From NCBI RefSeq assembly GCF_001293685.1, contig NZ_BCAG01000003.1:1426001-1490000 (forward strand): 64,000 bases of DNA. Direction: 5' to 3'. The notes under the pieces are model-generated. The model made no database searches, was not told the DNA's origin, and saw only the letters and a program-made list of their open reading frames with translations. Both the position numbers and the translations under genes were made by a program. Below, one piece after another: positions 46,941 to 55,608 of this stretch; position 1 is the first letter of the stretch; every line of letters begins with the position of its first letter. This stretch comes from Desulfatitalea tepidiphila. Lineage in GTDB: Bacteria; Desulfobacterota; Desulfobacteria; Desulfobacterales; Desulfosarcinaceae.

Positions 46941-47146
46941 TGGATCTTGTCAGTCGGAACCCTATTGAAATTTTCGCTTTGAGACCAATCTTGTTTGATC
47001 GAAACCCGTACTAACGACATTGGCAAGCAGCCCCAAAAGACATATGAACACCGGGAAATTCATATCGGGTACCACAGGAAGCTGAGCAAATGACCGAACC
47101 CCAACAACACTTGTCGCTCGTGTGCGATATCGGTGAATTGTCCAAC
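46941..47146 (+). repeat. Right ~200-bp direct repeat (ptsP leader, copy B)
   Basis: Matches 20,281-20,490 (copy A). It covers the presumed promoter region, leader and first ~19 codons of the intact ptsP. The differences between copies are substitutions and small indels, with more of them within codons of copy A, as expected if A is the decaying one. Confidence 0.88.
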
Positions 47147-49375
47147 CTGATCATCGAGAGCAGGGACATCAACGCGTTTCTGCAGCAGACCGTCCAATTG
47201 GTGGCGGCGCATCTCCATGCAGATGTGGGCTCTATTTATCTTTATGATGATGATCTTGGGGAGCTTACCCTCAAGGCCACCGTGGGCCTCGATTCATCGT
47301 CTGTGGGGAAGGTCCGTATGAAGATCGGGGAGGGGCTGGTCGGGACCACCATGGCCCAGATGGCCCCCCTTTGCGACGGCGATGCCCGTCAACATCCTCA
47401 ATTCAAATATTTTGTCGAAACAAAGGAGGATCCCTTCAAGTCCTTTCTTTCCGTACCGATTCACCGAGGCGCGGAGAAAATCGGCGTATTGGTCGTGCAG
47501 CATCGCGAGGCCGATTTTTTCGATACGTCCGACATCATGGCCCTGCGTGCGATTGCCGCCCAGTTGGCCGGCACCATCGCCAGTGCCCGTCTGATGATGG
47601 ATCTGCCAAAACCCAAGGCCAAGGCCGGCGGTGCCGATCGTGTTTTGAACGCTTTGCGCATCGTCAAGGGCGAGGCAACCGTTCCTGGGTATGCGCTGGG
47701 GCCTGGGGCTTTGCTTCGACCGGTCGATCCTTTGCTCACGGAAACCCCTGACAGCGTATTTCACAATTCGCTCGACGGCTACCGAAAGGCCAAGCAGGAG
47801 ACCCTGGATCAGCTCAAATTGTTACAGGAGCGTCTGGTACTGCAGTTACCCGAGAGCGCCGCCTTGATTTTCGAAGCGCACAACATGATCTTGAAGGACC
47901 GCCGCTTCGACGCCCAGGTGTCGGAGTGTATTCGAGATGGAAAGACGGCGGCCGATGCCGTGCGCCGGACGGCCCTTCACTTTGCCCAGATCTTTGAAGC
48001 CAGTTCAAGCCCCTACATAAGGGAAAAATCCCAGGACATCATGGACCTGGCCCGCCGTCTGCTTTTCAACCTGCAAAAGGAGAAAGCGGGAAACGCCAGC
48101 CCCATGGATGCCCACATCGTGATTTCATCCCAGCTCTTTCCGTCGGATGTCCTGAAATTGGCTTCCGAATCGGTGGCCGGCATTATTTTCGTCGGCGGCG
48201 GTATTACCTCGCACGTCGCCATTATCGCCCGATCCCTGAAAATCCCGATGATCATCACATCGGAAGTGCGATTGCTTCAAGTGCCGGAAGAGACCCAGGT
48301 GTTGATGGATGCCGATGTGGGGAACATCTATATCAACCCCACACAAGAGGTCTTGCGCCCATTCGAGGAACGCAATCGAACGAGAAAACACATCTCCGCC
48401 GGCCCGCTGATCGTGGCAGATGAAACGTTTACCGCCGATGGTGTTCGGGTTCACCTTCTGGCCAACATCAATCTGCTCGGTGAGCTGTCGCTGGCCCGGG
48501 AACTCAAGGCGGAAGGGGTTGGGCTCTATCGGTCCGAATTTCCTTTTATCGTTCGGTCGGTGCTTCCATCGGAAGAAGAGCAGCGCCTTGTTTATGCCCG
48601 CCTTTTCGAGCAGATGGCAGGCCTGCCGATTTACATCCGCACCTTGGATATCGGCGGAGATAAGGTGCTGCCCTATCTCGATCTTCCCCAGGAAGCCAAT
48701 CCGGAACTCGGGCTGCGTTCCATCCGTTTCCTGTTGAAGCATCGGGAGGTGTTCGATCAGCAACTGCGCGCTATCTTGCGAGCCGGGCGGGATGCCGACC
48801 ATTTAGGGATCATGTTTCCCATGATTGCCTCCATGGACGAGTTCGCCGCGGCGCGTCAAGCCCTGGAACAGGCGATATCGTCATTGGACACGGAAAATTT
48901 GCCTCATCACACGAATCCTTTAGTGGGCGCGATGATTGAAATGCCGGCGGTGCTGAGTGTCATCGATGAGTTGGCCGCTGCGGCTGACTTTTTTTCCATC
49001 GGTACGAACGATTTCATTCAGTATATGTTGGCGGTCGACCGGACCAACGAAAACGTAGCCGACTATTACCGGGCTTTTCATCCGTCCGTTTTGCGGGCCC
49101 TGGCCGGCATCGTGGCCAGCGTGTCCGCCCATCACAAGCCGATTTCCGTTTGTGGAGAGGTGGCACACGATCCGGAGTTCATTCCCTTTTTGCTGGGTAT
49201 CGGTGTGCGGCGACTGAGCGTCGATCCCCAGTTTATACCCTCCGTTCAGAAAACCGTCGCTTCGACTTCCGTTTCCTCTGCTCAAGACTATGCGAAATCC
49301 CTTTTGGCTGTGCCGACCGTGAAGCAGGTGGACGAATTGAGGTGTCAATGGCACATTCGGCGGGATGCTCGATAA
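47090..49375 (+). CDS. ptsP: Phosphoenolpyruvate-protein phosphotransferase PtsP (nitrogen PTS enzyme I) with GAF domain
   Basis: A 761-aa EI-Ntr. The N-terminal GAF domain covers about residues 18-165 (LIIESRDINAFLQQTVQLVA...VGSIYLYDDDLGELTLKATVG). The PTS enzyme I part follows: phospho-His375 (GGGITSHVAIIARSLKIPMI), the PEP-binding barrel (GLYRSEFPFIVR, YIRTLDIGGDKVLPYL, FSIGTNDFIQYMLAVDRTNE) and Cys688 (SVCGEVAHDP). It passes phosphate from PEP to NPr and on to regulatory PTS proteins that tune nitrogen, potassium and surface-polymer physiology. The first ~19 codons lie in the repeat that flanks the island. The cNMP/PilZ gene follows after 190 bases. Confidence 0.92.
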   Translation: MTEPQQHLSLVCDIGELSNLIIESRDINAFLQQTVQLVAAHLHADVGSIYLYDDDLGELTLKATVGLDSSSVGKVRMKIGEGLVGTTMAQMAPLCDGDARQHPQFKYFVETKEDPFKSFLSVPIHRGAEKIGVLVVQHREADFFDTSDIMALRAIAAQLAGTIASARLMMDLPKPKAKAGGADRVLNALRIVKGEATVPGYALGPGALLRPVDPLLTETPDSVFHNSLDGYRKAKQETLDQLKLLQERLVLQLPESAALIFEAHNMILKDRRFDAQVSECIRDGKTAADAVRRTALHFAQIFEASSSPYIREKSQDIMDLARRLLFNLQKEKAGNASPMDAHIVISSQLFPSDVLKLASESVAGIIFVGGGITSHVAIIARSLKIPMIITSEVRLLQVPEETQVLMDADVGNIYINPTQEVLRPFEERNRTRKHISAGPLIVADETFTADGVRVHLLANINLLGELSLARELKAEGVGLYRSEFPFIVRSVLPSEEEQRLVYARLFEQMAGLPIYIRTLDIGGDKVLPYLDLPQEANPELGLRSIRFLLKHREVFDQQLRAILRAGRDADHLGIMFPMIASMDEFAAARQALEQAISSLDTENLPHHTNPLVGAMIEMPAVLSVIDELAAAADFFSIGTNDFIQYMLAVDRTNENVADYYRAFHPSVLRALAGIVASVSAHHKPISVCGEVAHDPEFIPFLLGIGVRRLSVDPQFIPSVQKTVASTSVSSAQDYAKSLLAVPTVKQVDELRCQWHIRRDAR

Positions 49376-49565
49376 GTCCTGGCCTGCCGGTCGCCGTCGT
49401 GATCTCATGCCTCAAGACAAGGGGAGAACCGGCCGATAACCATACTGCGCCCGGTCTGGATGCTCCCCGGAATCGTGTCGAAAGCGATACCGGCCCGTCA
49501 AGGGAAAGGGAGGTCGATAGCACAGAGCGCAAAAAAAGGGCGATCGCCCTGTGAAGGTTCGTAAT

Positions 49566-50582
49566 ATGCCGACATTATTGGAACACGAAACACGCTTGAA
49601 GGATCTTATAGAGGCCGGCCAGACCGAACAGGCCGTGAAACTGCTTTGTCAGTTGGTGGCCTTCTGCGCTCGGAACCAGGATTTCGAAAGAGCCGATGCC
49701 TTTCGCGACCAGCTCTATGAAGTGGACAGCATGGCGCTGACGGCGATCGTCAAGATGAACGAGATCATCGAATCCGAGAAGAGCAAGGCGTTGACGCCGG
49801 ACCGCAGGCGACTCTGGTCCCGGTTTTTCGAAACGCTGCCCGGTGAGGAGGCCAACGCGTTTTTTTTCGCTCTCAAGGAACGCGGCGTTCCCATCGACAC
49901 GATGATCCTGCGTCAAGGCGAGCGAAACGACAAGCTTTATCTGGTGGAAAAAGGGCAGTTGAAAGTCGTCCACGAAAGGGAGGACAAGCAACAGCTCATT
50001 CAGACCATTGGCAGCGGCGATGTGATCGGGGAGGACACATTTTTCTCCATCAATGTCTGCACCGCATCGGTCACTGCATTGACCGAGGTCAAGCTCTCCT
50101 TCCTGGAGAGGGAACGACTCGACGGTATCACGATCCAGCACCCGCGGATCGAGCAGCGGTTGCAAAAGATCTGCGGCACAGGACGCAGGATCTATGATTG
50201 GTTGCGCCAAAAGGGGTTGGACAGGCGCGCCTGCAAGCGCATCAATTTAAGCACGCCGATCTGGTTTCAGGTGTTGAGTTCCGGTAAGGGCACATCGGTT
50301 TCGCGTCCGGTGGCCGGCGAGTTGTGGGATATTTCCAAATCCGGGCTCTCCTTTTATTTCCAGTCCAAAAACCGAGAGGCGGTCAGTCGGCTGGTGGGGC
50401 GAAGTATCGGTGTGCGTTTCAAGTTGACGGTCGACGGCAAATTGAAGGATGTCGCCCTTACCGGTATCGTTCAGGGCGTTCAGGATCATCCGTTGGACGA
50501 GTATTCCGTGCATCTCATGCTGCGGAAGCAATTCAGCGATGATGCCATTCGAACCATCCAGCGGGTCGCAGATAGATCCTGA
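49566..50582 (+). CDS. Cyclic nucleotide-binding and PilZ domain protein
   Basis: About 338 aa from the ATG at 49,566 (GAAGG upstream); a GTG 15 bases earlier is possible. The N-terminal ~95 residues are helical (two TPR-like helices). A cNMP-binding/Crp-like beta roll lies at about 105-215 (MILRQGERNDKLYLVEKGQLKVVHE and GSGDVIGEDTFF). The C-terminal ~110 residues are a PilZ domain with R-R-A-C-K-R (RxxxR type) and W-D-I-S-K-S-G (DxSxxG). No DNA-binding helix-turn-helix is seen. It could join a cyclic mononucleotide and c-di-GMP signal in one protein; a cyclase fusion lies at 59,261. Confidence 0.82.
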   Translation: MPTLLEHETRLKDLIEAGQTEQAVKLLCQLVAFCARNQDFERADAFRDQLYEVDSMALTAIVKMNEIIESEKSKALTPDRRRLWSRFFETLPGEEANAFFFALKERGVPIDTMILRQGERNDKLYLVEKGQLKVVHEREDKQQLIQTIGSGDVIGEDTFFSINVCTASVTALTEVKLSFLERERLDGITIQHPRIEQRLQKICGTGRRIYDWLRQKGLDRRACKRINLSTPIWFQVLSSGKGTSVSRPVAGELWDISKSGLSFYFQSKNREAVSRLVGRSIGVRFKLTVDGKLKDVALTGIVQGVQDHPLDEYSVHLMLRKQFSDDAIRTIQRVADRS

Positions 50583-50594
50583 GCGACAGTTCGC

Positions 50595-50912
50595 TTATCC
50601 TCCGAAATTTCCAGCACCGAGTCCGCGCATGGCCTCTTCCGCAGTGACGCGCAAGGTGGCAAGGGATTTGTTGTAGGCATCCCTTTCGCTTTGAATGTCT
50701 TCCATGCAGGTATCGGGAGAACATTTGTCCCGGATTTGATCGATGCGGTCATCCAGTTCGGCGATGAGCATATGCAGGTCTTCGATGTTTGGAAGTATCT
50801 TGGACTTTTCACCACCAGGCAGACTTTCCATCTTCCGGGTAATGTCATAGATGATGGCTTTCCAGCTGGTGAGCTCCATTTCCATGGTCTTGCAACAATT
50901 TCTGGCTTTCAT
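50595..50912 (-). CDS. Small helical Cys-containing protein (105 aa), unknown
   Basis: I start it at the ATG at 50,912 (AAAGGAGCACATC upstream); the frame is open 33 bases further. Cys pair near the N-terminus (RNCCKTM) and a C-SPDT-C motif in the middle, otherwise charged helices (NIEDLHMLIAELDDRIDQIR) that may form a coiled coil; the end is Gly-rich. It follows the transporter gene on the minus strand by 36 bases and is probably the last gene of that operon. No family recognised. Confidence 0.55.
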   Translation of the reverse strand: MKARNCCKTMEMELTSWKAIIYDITRKMESLPGGEKSKILPNIEDLHMLIAELDDRIDQIRDKCSPDTCMEDIQSERDAYNKSLATLRVTAEEAMRGLGAGNFGG

Positions 50913-50948
50913 GATGTGCTCCTTTCTTTGGGATTGACATTCCATTAT

Positions 50949-52592
50949 TTAAAGCGAAGCCGCAGTTCGGGCCTGACCCGATGCTTCCGCCGATGCTTCA
51001 CTTTTGACCCCTTGAACACCATGCTCCCTCGGCAAGCGAACGACCATCACCGGCAGGTCACTGTGCCGGATCACATCCGCGGCCACGCTGCCGATGATAC
51101 GATCTTCGAACTTGCCATGCCCATGGGTGCCCATGATGATGAGATCATACCGCCCCTTTCTCGCCGAAGAGACGATGCAATCCGCTGGGTTTCCGGTCTG
51201 CACAAGGATATTCTCATCGGCCAACGGACACCTGGGCATCTGTTGGGTTACGCTTTTTGAGGTTTCGTGAATCCTCTGGTGAATGGCCTGCTGCGCTTTT
51301 TCGACACCGTTTCGGTTGAATCGTTCCCATTCGCGCTTGTCAATGTGATCGGCCAGATTGATGCCGGCCCCTTTGGACAACTCATCCAGGATGTCCGGAA
51401 TGACATGAAGCACAGTGACTTCCGCATCGTAGCGGTGGCCAAGGCTGCACGCATATCGGACTGCATGGCGAGCCGTTTCGGAAAGATCCGTGGCATAGAG
51501 GATCCTTTTGAAATCCGGAACCAGCGACTCACCATCTGCCTTTGGCATCTCTTCGGGTATACGGCGCCCAATAGCCTCCTGCTGGACCAGCCTGACCGGT
51601 GCAGGTACGGCTTTGGCAACCGTAGCGCCGAAAATGAAATCCACGAAGCGTACATACCAGGCGGCCGATTGGATCTGGATCACATAGGCCAGGGCGATGA
51701 GCAGCGCAATGGTCAGACCTTGTTTCCCAAAGGCGGTCATGGCGATGGCCAGCGCAATGGACAGGTCCCGCATGACGACCCCGAACACCATGGCAATACC
51801 ATCTTCGCGCTTGAAAAAGAGGCGACCGGCGACGGACAGGAAGACGTAGGTCGCCAAGTAGAAGATGGCCAGAGGGATCAAGATGGCGATGATGTCGCCC
51901 GGGTTGTCGATGATATTTCTGGCCTTCAGCGCCATGGCCACAAAAGCGATCAAAATGACGCCCAATGCAGAAAAGGGAGGGAACTTCGTCTTGATGCGCT
52001 CGTTCCAGGCTTTAGGGCCATATTTTTTGATGGCGATATATTGTGTCAACAATCCCATGACCAGCGGCAGAAAGACAAAAAGGGCAATCTGCTGGAACAT
52101 GTGAAGCATGTCCACATCGATGGTGGCGCCCATGAACAGTTTGGTATAGATCGGTGCCGCCAGGGCACCCAGGACCAACCCGAAAATGACCATTTTAATG
52201 GCCGCTTCCTTGTTGCCCTTGGCAAAGCCGGTCCATGAAATGGTCATGCCCGAGGTGGGCAGCACACCGATCAAAAAGAGCCCTACCGCCCAGAGGCCGT
52301 GTTTTTCGAGACCCGTGGAGAAAAATAATCTTCCGGTATAGTAGGCCAGCAGGGGGATGATGATAAAGTTGATGGCCTGGGTGAACACCTGCAGTTTATA
52401 ATCTTGGCCTTTGAATACGCATTTCACACTCAAGGTCACCATCATCGGGTAGACCATGGCGAAGGTCACCGGAATGATCGATTGCTTCAGAGGGGAGGCG
52501 TCGAAAAGGTAGCCGTACAGGAGCCCTGCAAGCATGGAGATGGGTATCGACCAGACCAGGTTTTTTTGCAGCATCGAAAGAAAACGCCACAT
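50949..52592 (-). CDS. SBF/ACR3-like membrane transporter fused to universal stress (Usp) domain
   Basis: A 547-aa protein starting at 52,592 after AAGGAGATCACTTC. Residues ~5-320 hold about ten hydrophobic helices of the bile acid:sodium symporter/ACR3 superfamily (IPISMLAGLLYGYLF; ILIAFVAMALKARNII; VFGVVMRDLSIALAIAMTAF). Residues ~360-525 form a Usp domain (RILYATDLSETARHAVRYAC ... MGTHGHGKFEDRIIGS, the G-x2-G-x9-G-S ATP-binding signature) that should be cytoplasmic. The substrate is unknown; ACR3 relatives move arsenite, SBF relatives organic acids, and no arsenic genes are nearby. The Usp part suggests nucleotide-gated control. It is in the sigma-54 operon of the TusA-like and DUF1638 genes. 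Confidence 0.85.
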   Translation of the reverse strand: MWRFLSMLQKNLVWSIPISMLAGLLYGYLFDASPLKQSIIPVTFAMVYPMMVTLSVKCVFKGQDYKLQVFTQAINFIIIPLLAYYTGRLFFSTGLEKHGLWAVGLFLIGVLPTSGMTISWTGFAKGNKEAAIKMVIFGLVLGALAAPIYTKLFMGATIDVDMLHMFQQIALFVFLPLVMGLLTQYIAIKKYGPKAWNERIKTKFPPFSALGVILIAFVAMALKARNIIDNPGDIIAILIPLAIFYLATYVFLSVAGRLFFKREDGIAMVFGVVMRDLSIALAIAMTAFGKQGLTIALLIALAYVIQIQSAAWYVRFVDFIFGATVAKAVPAPVRLVQQEAIGRRIPEEMPKADGESLVPDFKRILYATDLSETARHAVRYACSLGHRYDAEVTVLHVIPDILDELSKGAGINLADHIDKREWERFNRNGVEKAQQAIHQRIHETSKSVTQQMPRCPLADENILVQTGNPADCIVSSARKGRYDLIIMGTHGHGKFEDRIIGSVAADVIRHSDLPVMVVRLPREHGVQGVKSEASAEASGQARTAASL

Positions 52593-52615
52593 GAAGTGAT
52601 CTCCTTTTCACAGTC

Positions 52616-53269
52616 TTACGACATGAGCTTTTGCGCTTGGTCCAGAAGCAGTTGCTTGAGTCGATCGAGAGAGACTGGGTACGGAATGAGCGGTATGCCC
52701 ATCCAATCGGAATATCCGAGAAAGCCTTCCGGATCGTTGGCCATGAATTCGTCCATATAACCGATGGCATCCAGGACGATGGCTCCGCCGGTGTGTTTGG
52801 GGAAATTCTCGTTGGCCAGGGCCTGGTCCCACCCCTTGAACACCTCTTTCTTGAACTTGATCCATCCCGGGGTCATCCACCATACCGGTTCGCCTCCGGC
52901 CATCTCCTTGCCAATGCGATCACGCTCGGATTGGCTGGCGATCATGTCCATGCAGTGGGTGGCTTCGATCCTGGCGACCTTGGGGCCCTGTTCTTCCACG
53001 ATATGTTTCATCAGGCGGGTCGGCTGATCGATATTCACGTAGCAGAATTTACCGCCATATACGACGATGACCTTTTCGGTTTTTTCCTTGGCCTTTTGGA
53101 TCCGGCGCACCAGCTGGCGCTCCAGTTCCGGCGGGTCCTGGTGGAGACCGGGGGTCGTGTAAAGAATCTGGGGCGTGTCCAGAAATCCTTCCTTCTTCAG
53201 TGCATTGAGTTCAAGATTCAATGTGCCGCAAGAGACGATGGAAATGTCGGAAAAAGAGATAGTGTTCAT
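52616..53269 (-). CDS. DUF1638-family protein
   Basis: A 217-aa soluble protein. Family segments: SIVSCGTLNLELNALKKEGF, ILYTTPGLHQDPPELERQLV, KVIVVYGGKFCYVNIDQPTR and EATHCMDMIASQSERDRIG, then WWMTPGWIKFKKEVF. Cys15, Cys and His in the middle (GKFC, THCMD) are possible metal or cofactor ligands. DUF1638 proteins are known from methanogens and deltaproteobacteria, often close to corrinoid methyltransferase genes, but have no established reaction. It lies 15 bases downstream of the TusA-like gene and 23 before the transporter. Confidence 0.8.
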   Translation of the reverse strand: MNTISFSDISIVSCGTLNLELNALKKEGFLDTPQILYTTPGLHQDPPELERQLVRRIQKAKEKTEKVIVVYGGKFCYVNIDQPTRLMKHIVEEQGPKVARIEATHCMDMIASQSERDRIGKEMAGGEPVWWMTPGWIKFKKEVFKGWDQALANENFPKHTGGAIVLDAIGYMDEFMANDPEGFLGYSDWMGIPLIPYPVSLDRLKQLLLDQAQKLMS

Positions 53270-53284
53270 GGTCTGTCATCCTTT

Positions 53285-53512
53285 TTATTTCTTAAGAAGT
53301 CGAATAAAGAAGCCGTTTATCTCGCTAACCGCCTGATCCAGGAGGAAGATTTCGTATTCCCGCCGGGGCAGGATGCATTGCAGATCTTTTTCTACGGTGG
53401 CATCTGGGCAGATGATATCCACGACTTCCCCTGATTTCATTCTTTTAAAGTGGTTACTGATTTGAAGCAGTGAAAAAGGAATGATCGATTCACGCATATC
53501 AAATGTCGTCAT
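53285..53512 (-). CDS. TusA-like protein lacking the catalytic Cys
   Basis: A 75-aa protein from the ATG at 53,512 (an ATG 78 bases upstream is unlikely because the sigma-54 promoter overlaps it). The fold pattern of TusA/SirA is recognisable: F-D-M-R-E-S-I-I-P-F-S-L-L-Q-I, then GEVVDIICPDATVEKDLQCI. In TusA the site is D-x-R-G-x-x-C-P-x-P; here C and the first P are replaced (ESIIPF), so sulfur transfer by that Cys is not possible. Two other Cys remain (IICP and LQCI). First gene of the minus-strand sigma-54 operon. Confidence 0.65.
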   Translation of the reverse strand: MTTFDMRESIIPFSLLQISNHFKRMKSGEVVDIICPDATVEKDLQCILPRREYEIFLLDQAVSEINGFFIRLLKK

Positions 53513-53571
53513 CTCGATTACCCTTACTGATATCGATCTCTTGATATCGCTGGTATTGTCACTTTTCCGAT

Positions 53572-53590
53572 TGTGCAAGCGGGATGCCAC
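53572..53590 (-). promoter_or_regulatory. Sigma-54 promoter of the TusA-like/DUF1638/transporter operon
   Basis: On the minus strand: GTGGCATC-CCGC-TTGCAC; GG at 53,588-53,587 and GC at 53,576-53,575 with exact 10-base spacing, 60 bases before the ATG at 53,512. It is a full match to TGGCAY-N5-TTGCW. Confidence 0.78.
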
Positions 53591-53714
53591 GAGAAAATTA
53601 CGGTATCAACAGCCCGATAGGGCCTTGGTTGGCCTTTCCGGATGTCATTGAAGCTTGTTGGCCAAAAAATGAAAGGTGGCCTCTTGTCTCCAAACTGTTC
53701 ATGTGTTAATTATT

Positions 53715-53733
53715 TTAACGTTTAAAATGTTAA
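53715..53733. promoter_or_regulatory. Interrupted palindrome between regulator and its target operon
   Basis: TTAAC-GTTTAAAAT-GTTAA, five-base arms 9 bases apart, embedded in AT-rich sequence, 20 bases before the regulator ATG and about 125 bases upstream of the minus-strand sigma-54 promoter. It is in a good place to be an enhancer or autoregulatory site for the activator; no proof. Confidence 0.4.
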
Positions 53734-53752
53734 CAAACTGAACGGAACTGTC

Positions 53753-55138
<1,386 letters not shown>

Positions 55139-55201
55139 ACGGTTGACGGATGTTCCATAACCGGCAGACGTGCTCAGCGCATCAAAATGCGTTTGGGAGT
55201 T

Positions 55202-55218
55202 TTGGCATCATTACTGCA
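55202..55218 (+). promoter_or_regulatory. Sigma-54 promoter of the fmdB-like/RACo-like/ferredoxin operon
   Basis: TTGGCATC-ATTA-CTGCA: GG at 55,204-55,205 and GC at 55,216-55,217 with exact spacing; the -12 box is CTGC instead of TTGC. It is 126 bases before the first ATG. Confidence 0.7.
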
Positions 55219-55270
55219 ATATGACCTGTCAAGCTTGGCAGCGAGATCCATCTCTTTACCTCCGTTGTGA

Positions 55271-55302
55271 GGGCCTGAAAGGGTGAGGTACCCTTCAGGC
55301 CC
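55271..55302 (+). promoter_or_regulatory. Strong hairpin in the leader of the fmdB-like operon
   Basis: GGGCCTGAAAGGGT and ACCCTTCAGGCCC pair over 13 bp (one bulge) in the untranslated leader between the sigma-54 promoter and the ATG at 55,344. There is no T-run after it. It may stabilise the mRNA, hide an upstream transcript or act in attenuation; it could also end the regulator transcript. Confidence 0.55.
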
Positions 55303-55343
55303 TTCACAATAATAGAGTCCCTGGCTGCAATGAAGGAGAAGAA

Positions 55344-55541
55344 ATGCCCATTTACGAGTACCAATGTAAAAAGTGCCATCACTGTTTTGAGAGAATTGTA
55401 TTTTCGAGCGACGAGTCAGAAAAGATCGAATGCCCCAAATGTGGCCACAAGGAAGTCACACGATTAATCAGTTGCGTGAGCGCGTTTGAAGGCGCCAAAA
55501 GCGGCTTTTGTTCTCCGGGTTCTTCCTCGGGCTTTTCATGA
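55344..55541 (+). CDS. FmdB-family zinc-ribbon protein
   Basis: A 65-aa protein: MPIYEYQCKKCHHCFERIVF, then EKIECPKCGHKEVTRLIS, the FmdB/CxxC-CxxC putative regulatory zinc-ribbon pattern, with a Ser-Gly-rich tail (FCSPGSSSGFS). AAGGAGAAGAA precedes the ATG. FmdB proteins were named from methanol/formamide operons and may be regulators or chaperones; the real function is not known. First gene of the plus-strand sigma-54 operon. Confidence 0.85.
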   Translation: MPIYEYQCKKCHHCFERIVFSSDESEKIECPKCGHKEVTRLISCVSAFEGAKSGFCSPGSSSGFS

Positions 55542-55608
55542 GCCGGTTGAACCCTTGGTAGCGGTCCGCTACTCAATCACAGAGGCCAAAATCGAAGAGA
55601 GGTCCAGC

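Noticed and set aside
46957-47089. A sigma-54 promoter before ptsP (ATTGGCAAGCAGCC)
   Set aside because: GG is present but no GC follows at the required 10-base distance.
51267-52238. 323-codon open frame on the plus strand opposite the transporter gene
   Set aside because: Antisense shadow rich in Gly, Asp and His; the minus strand has membrane helices and a Usp motif with a good ribosome site.
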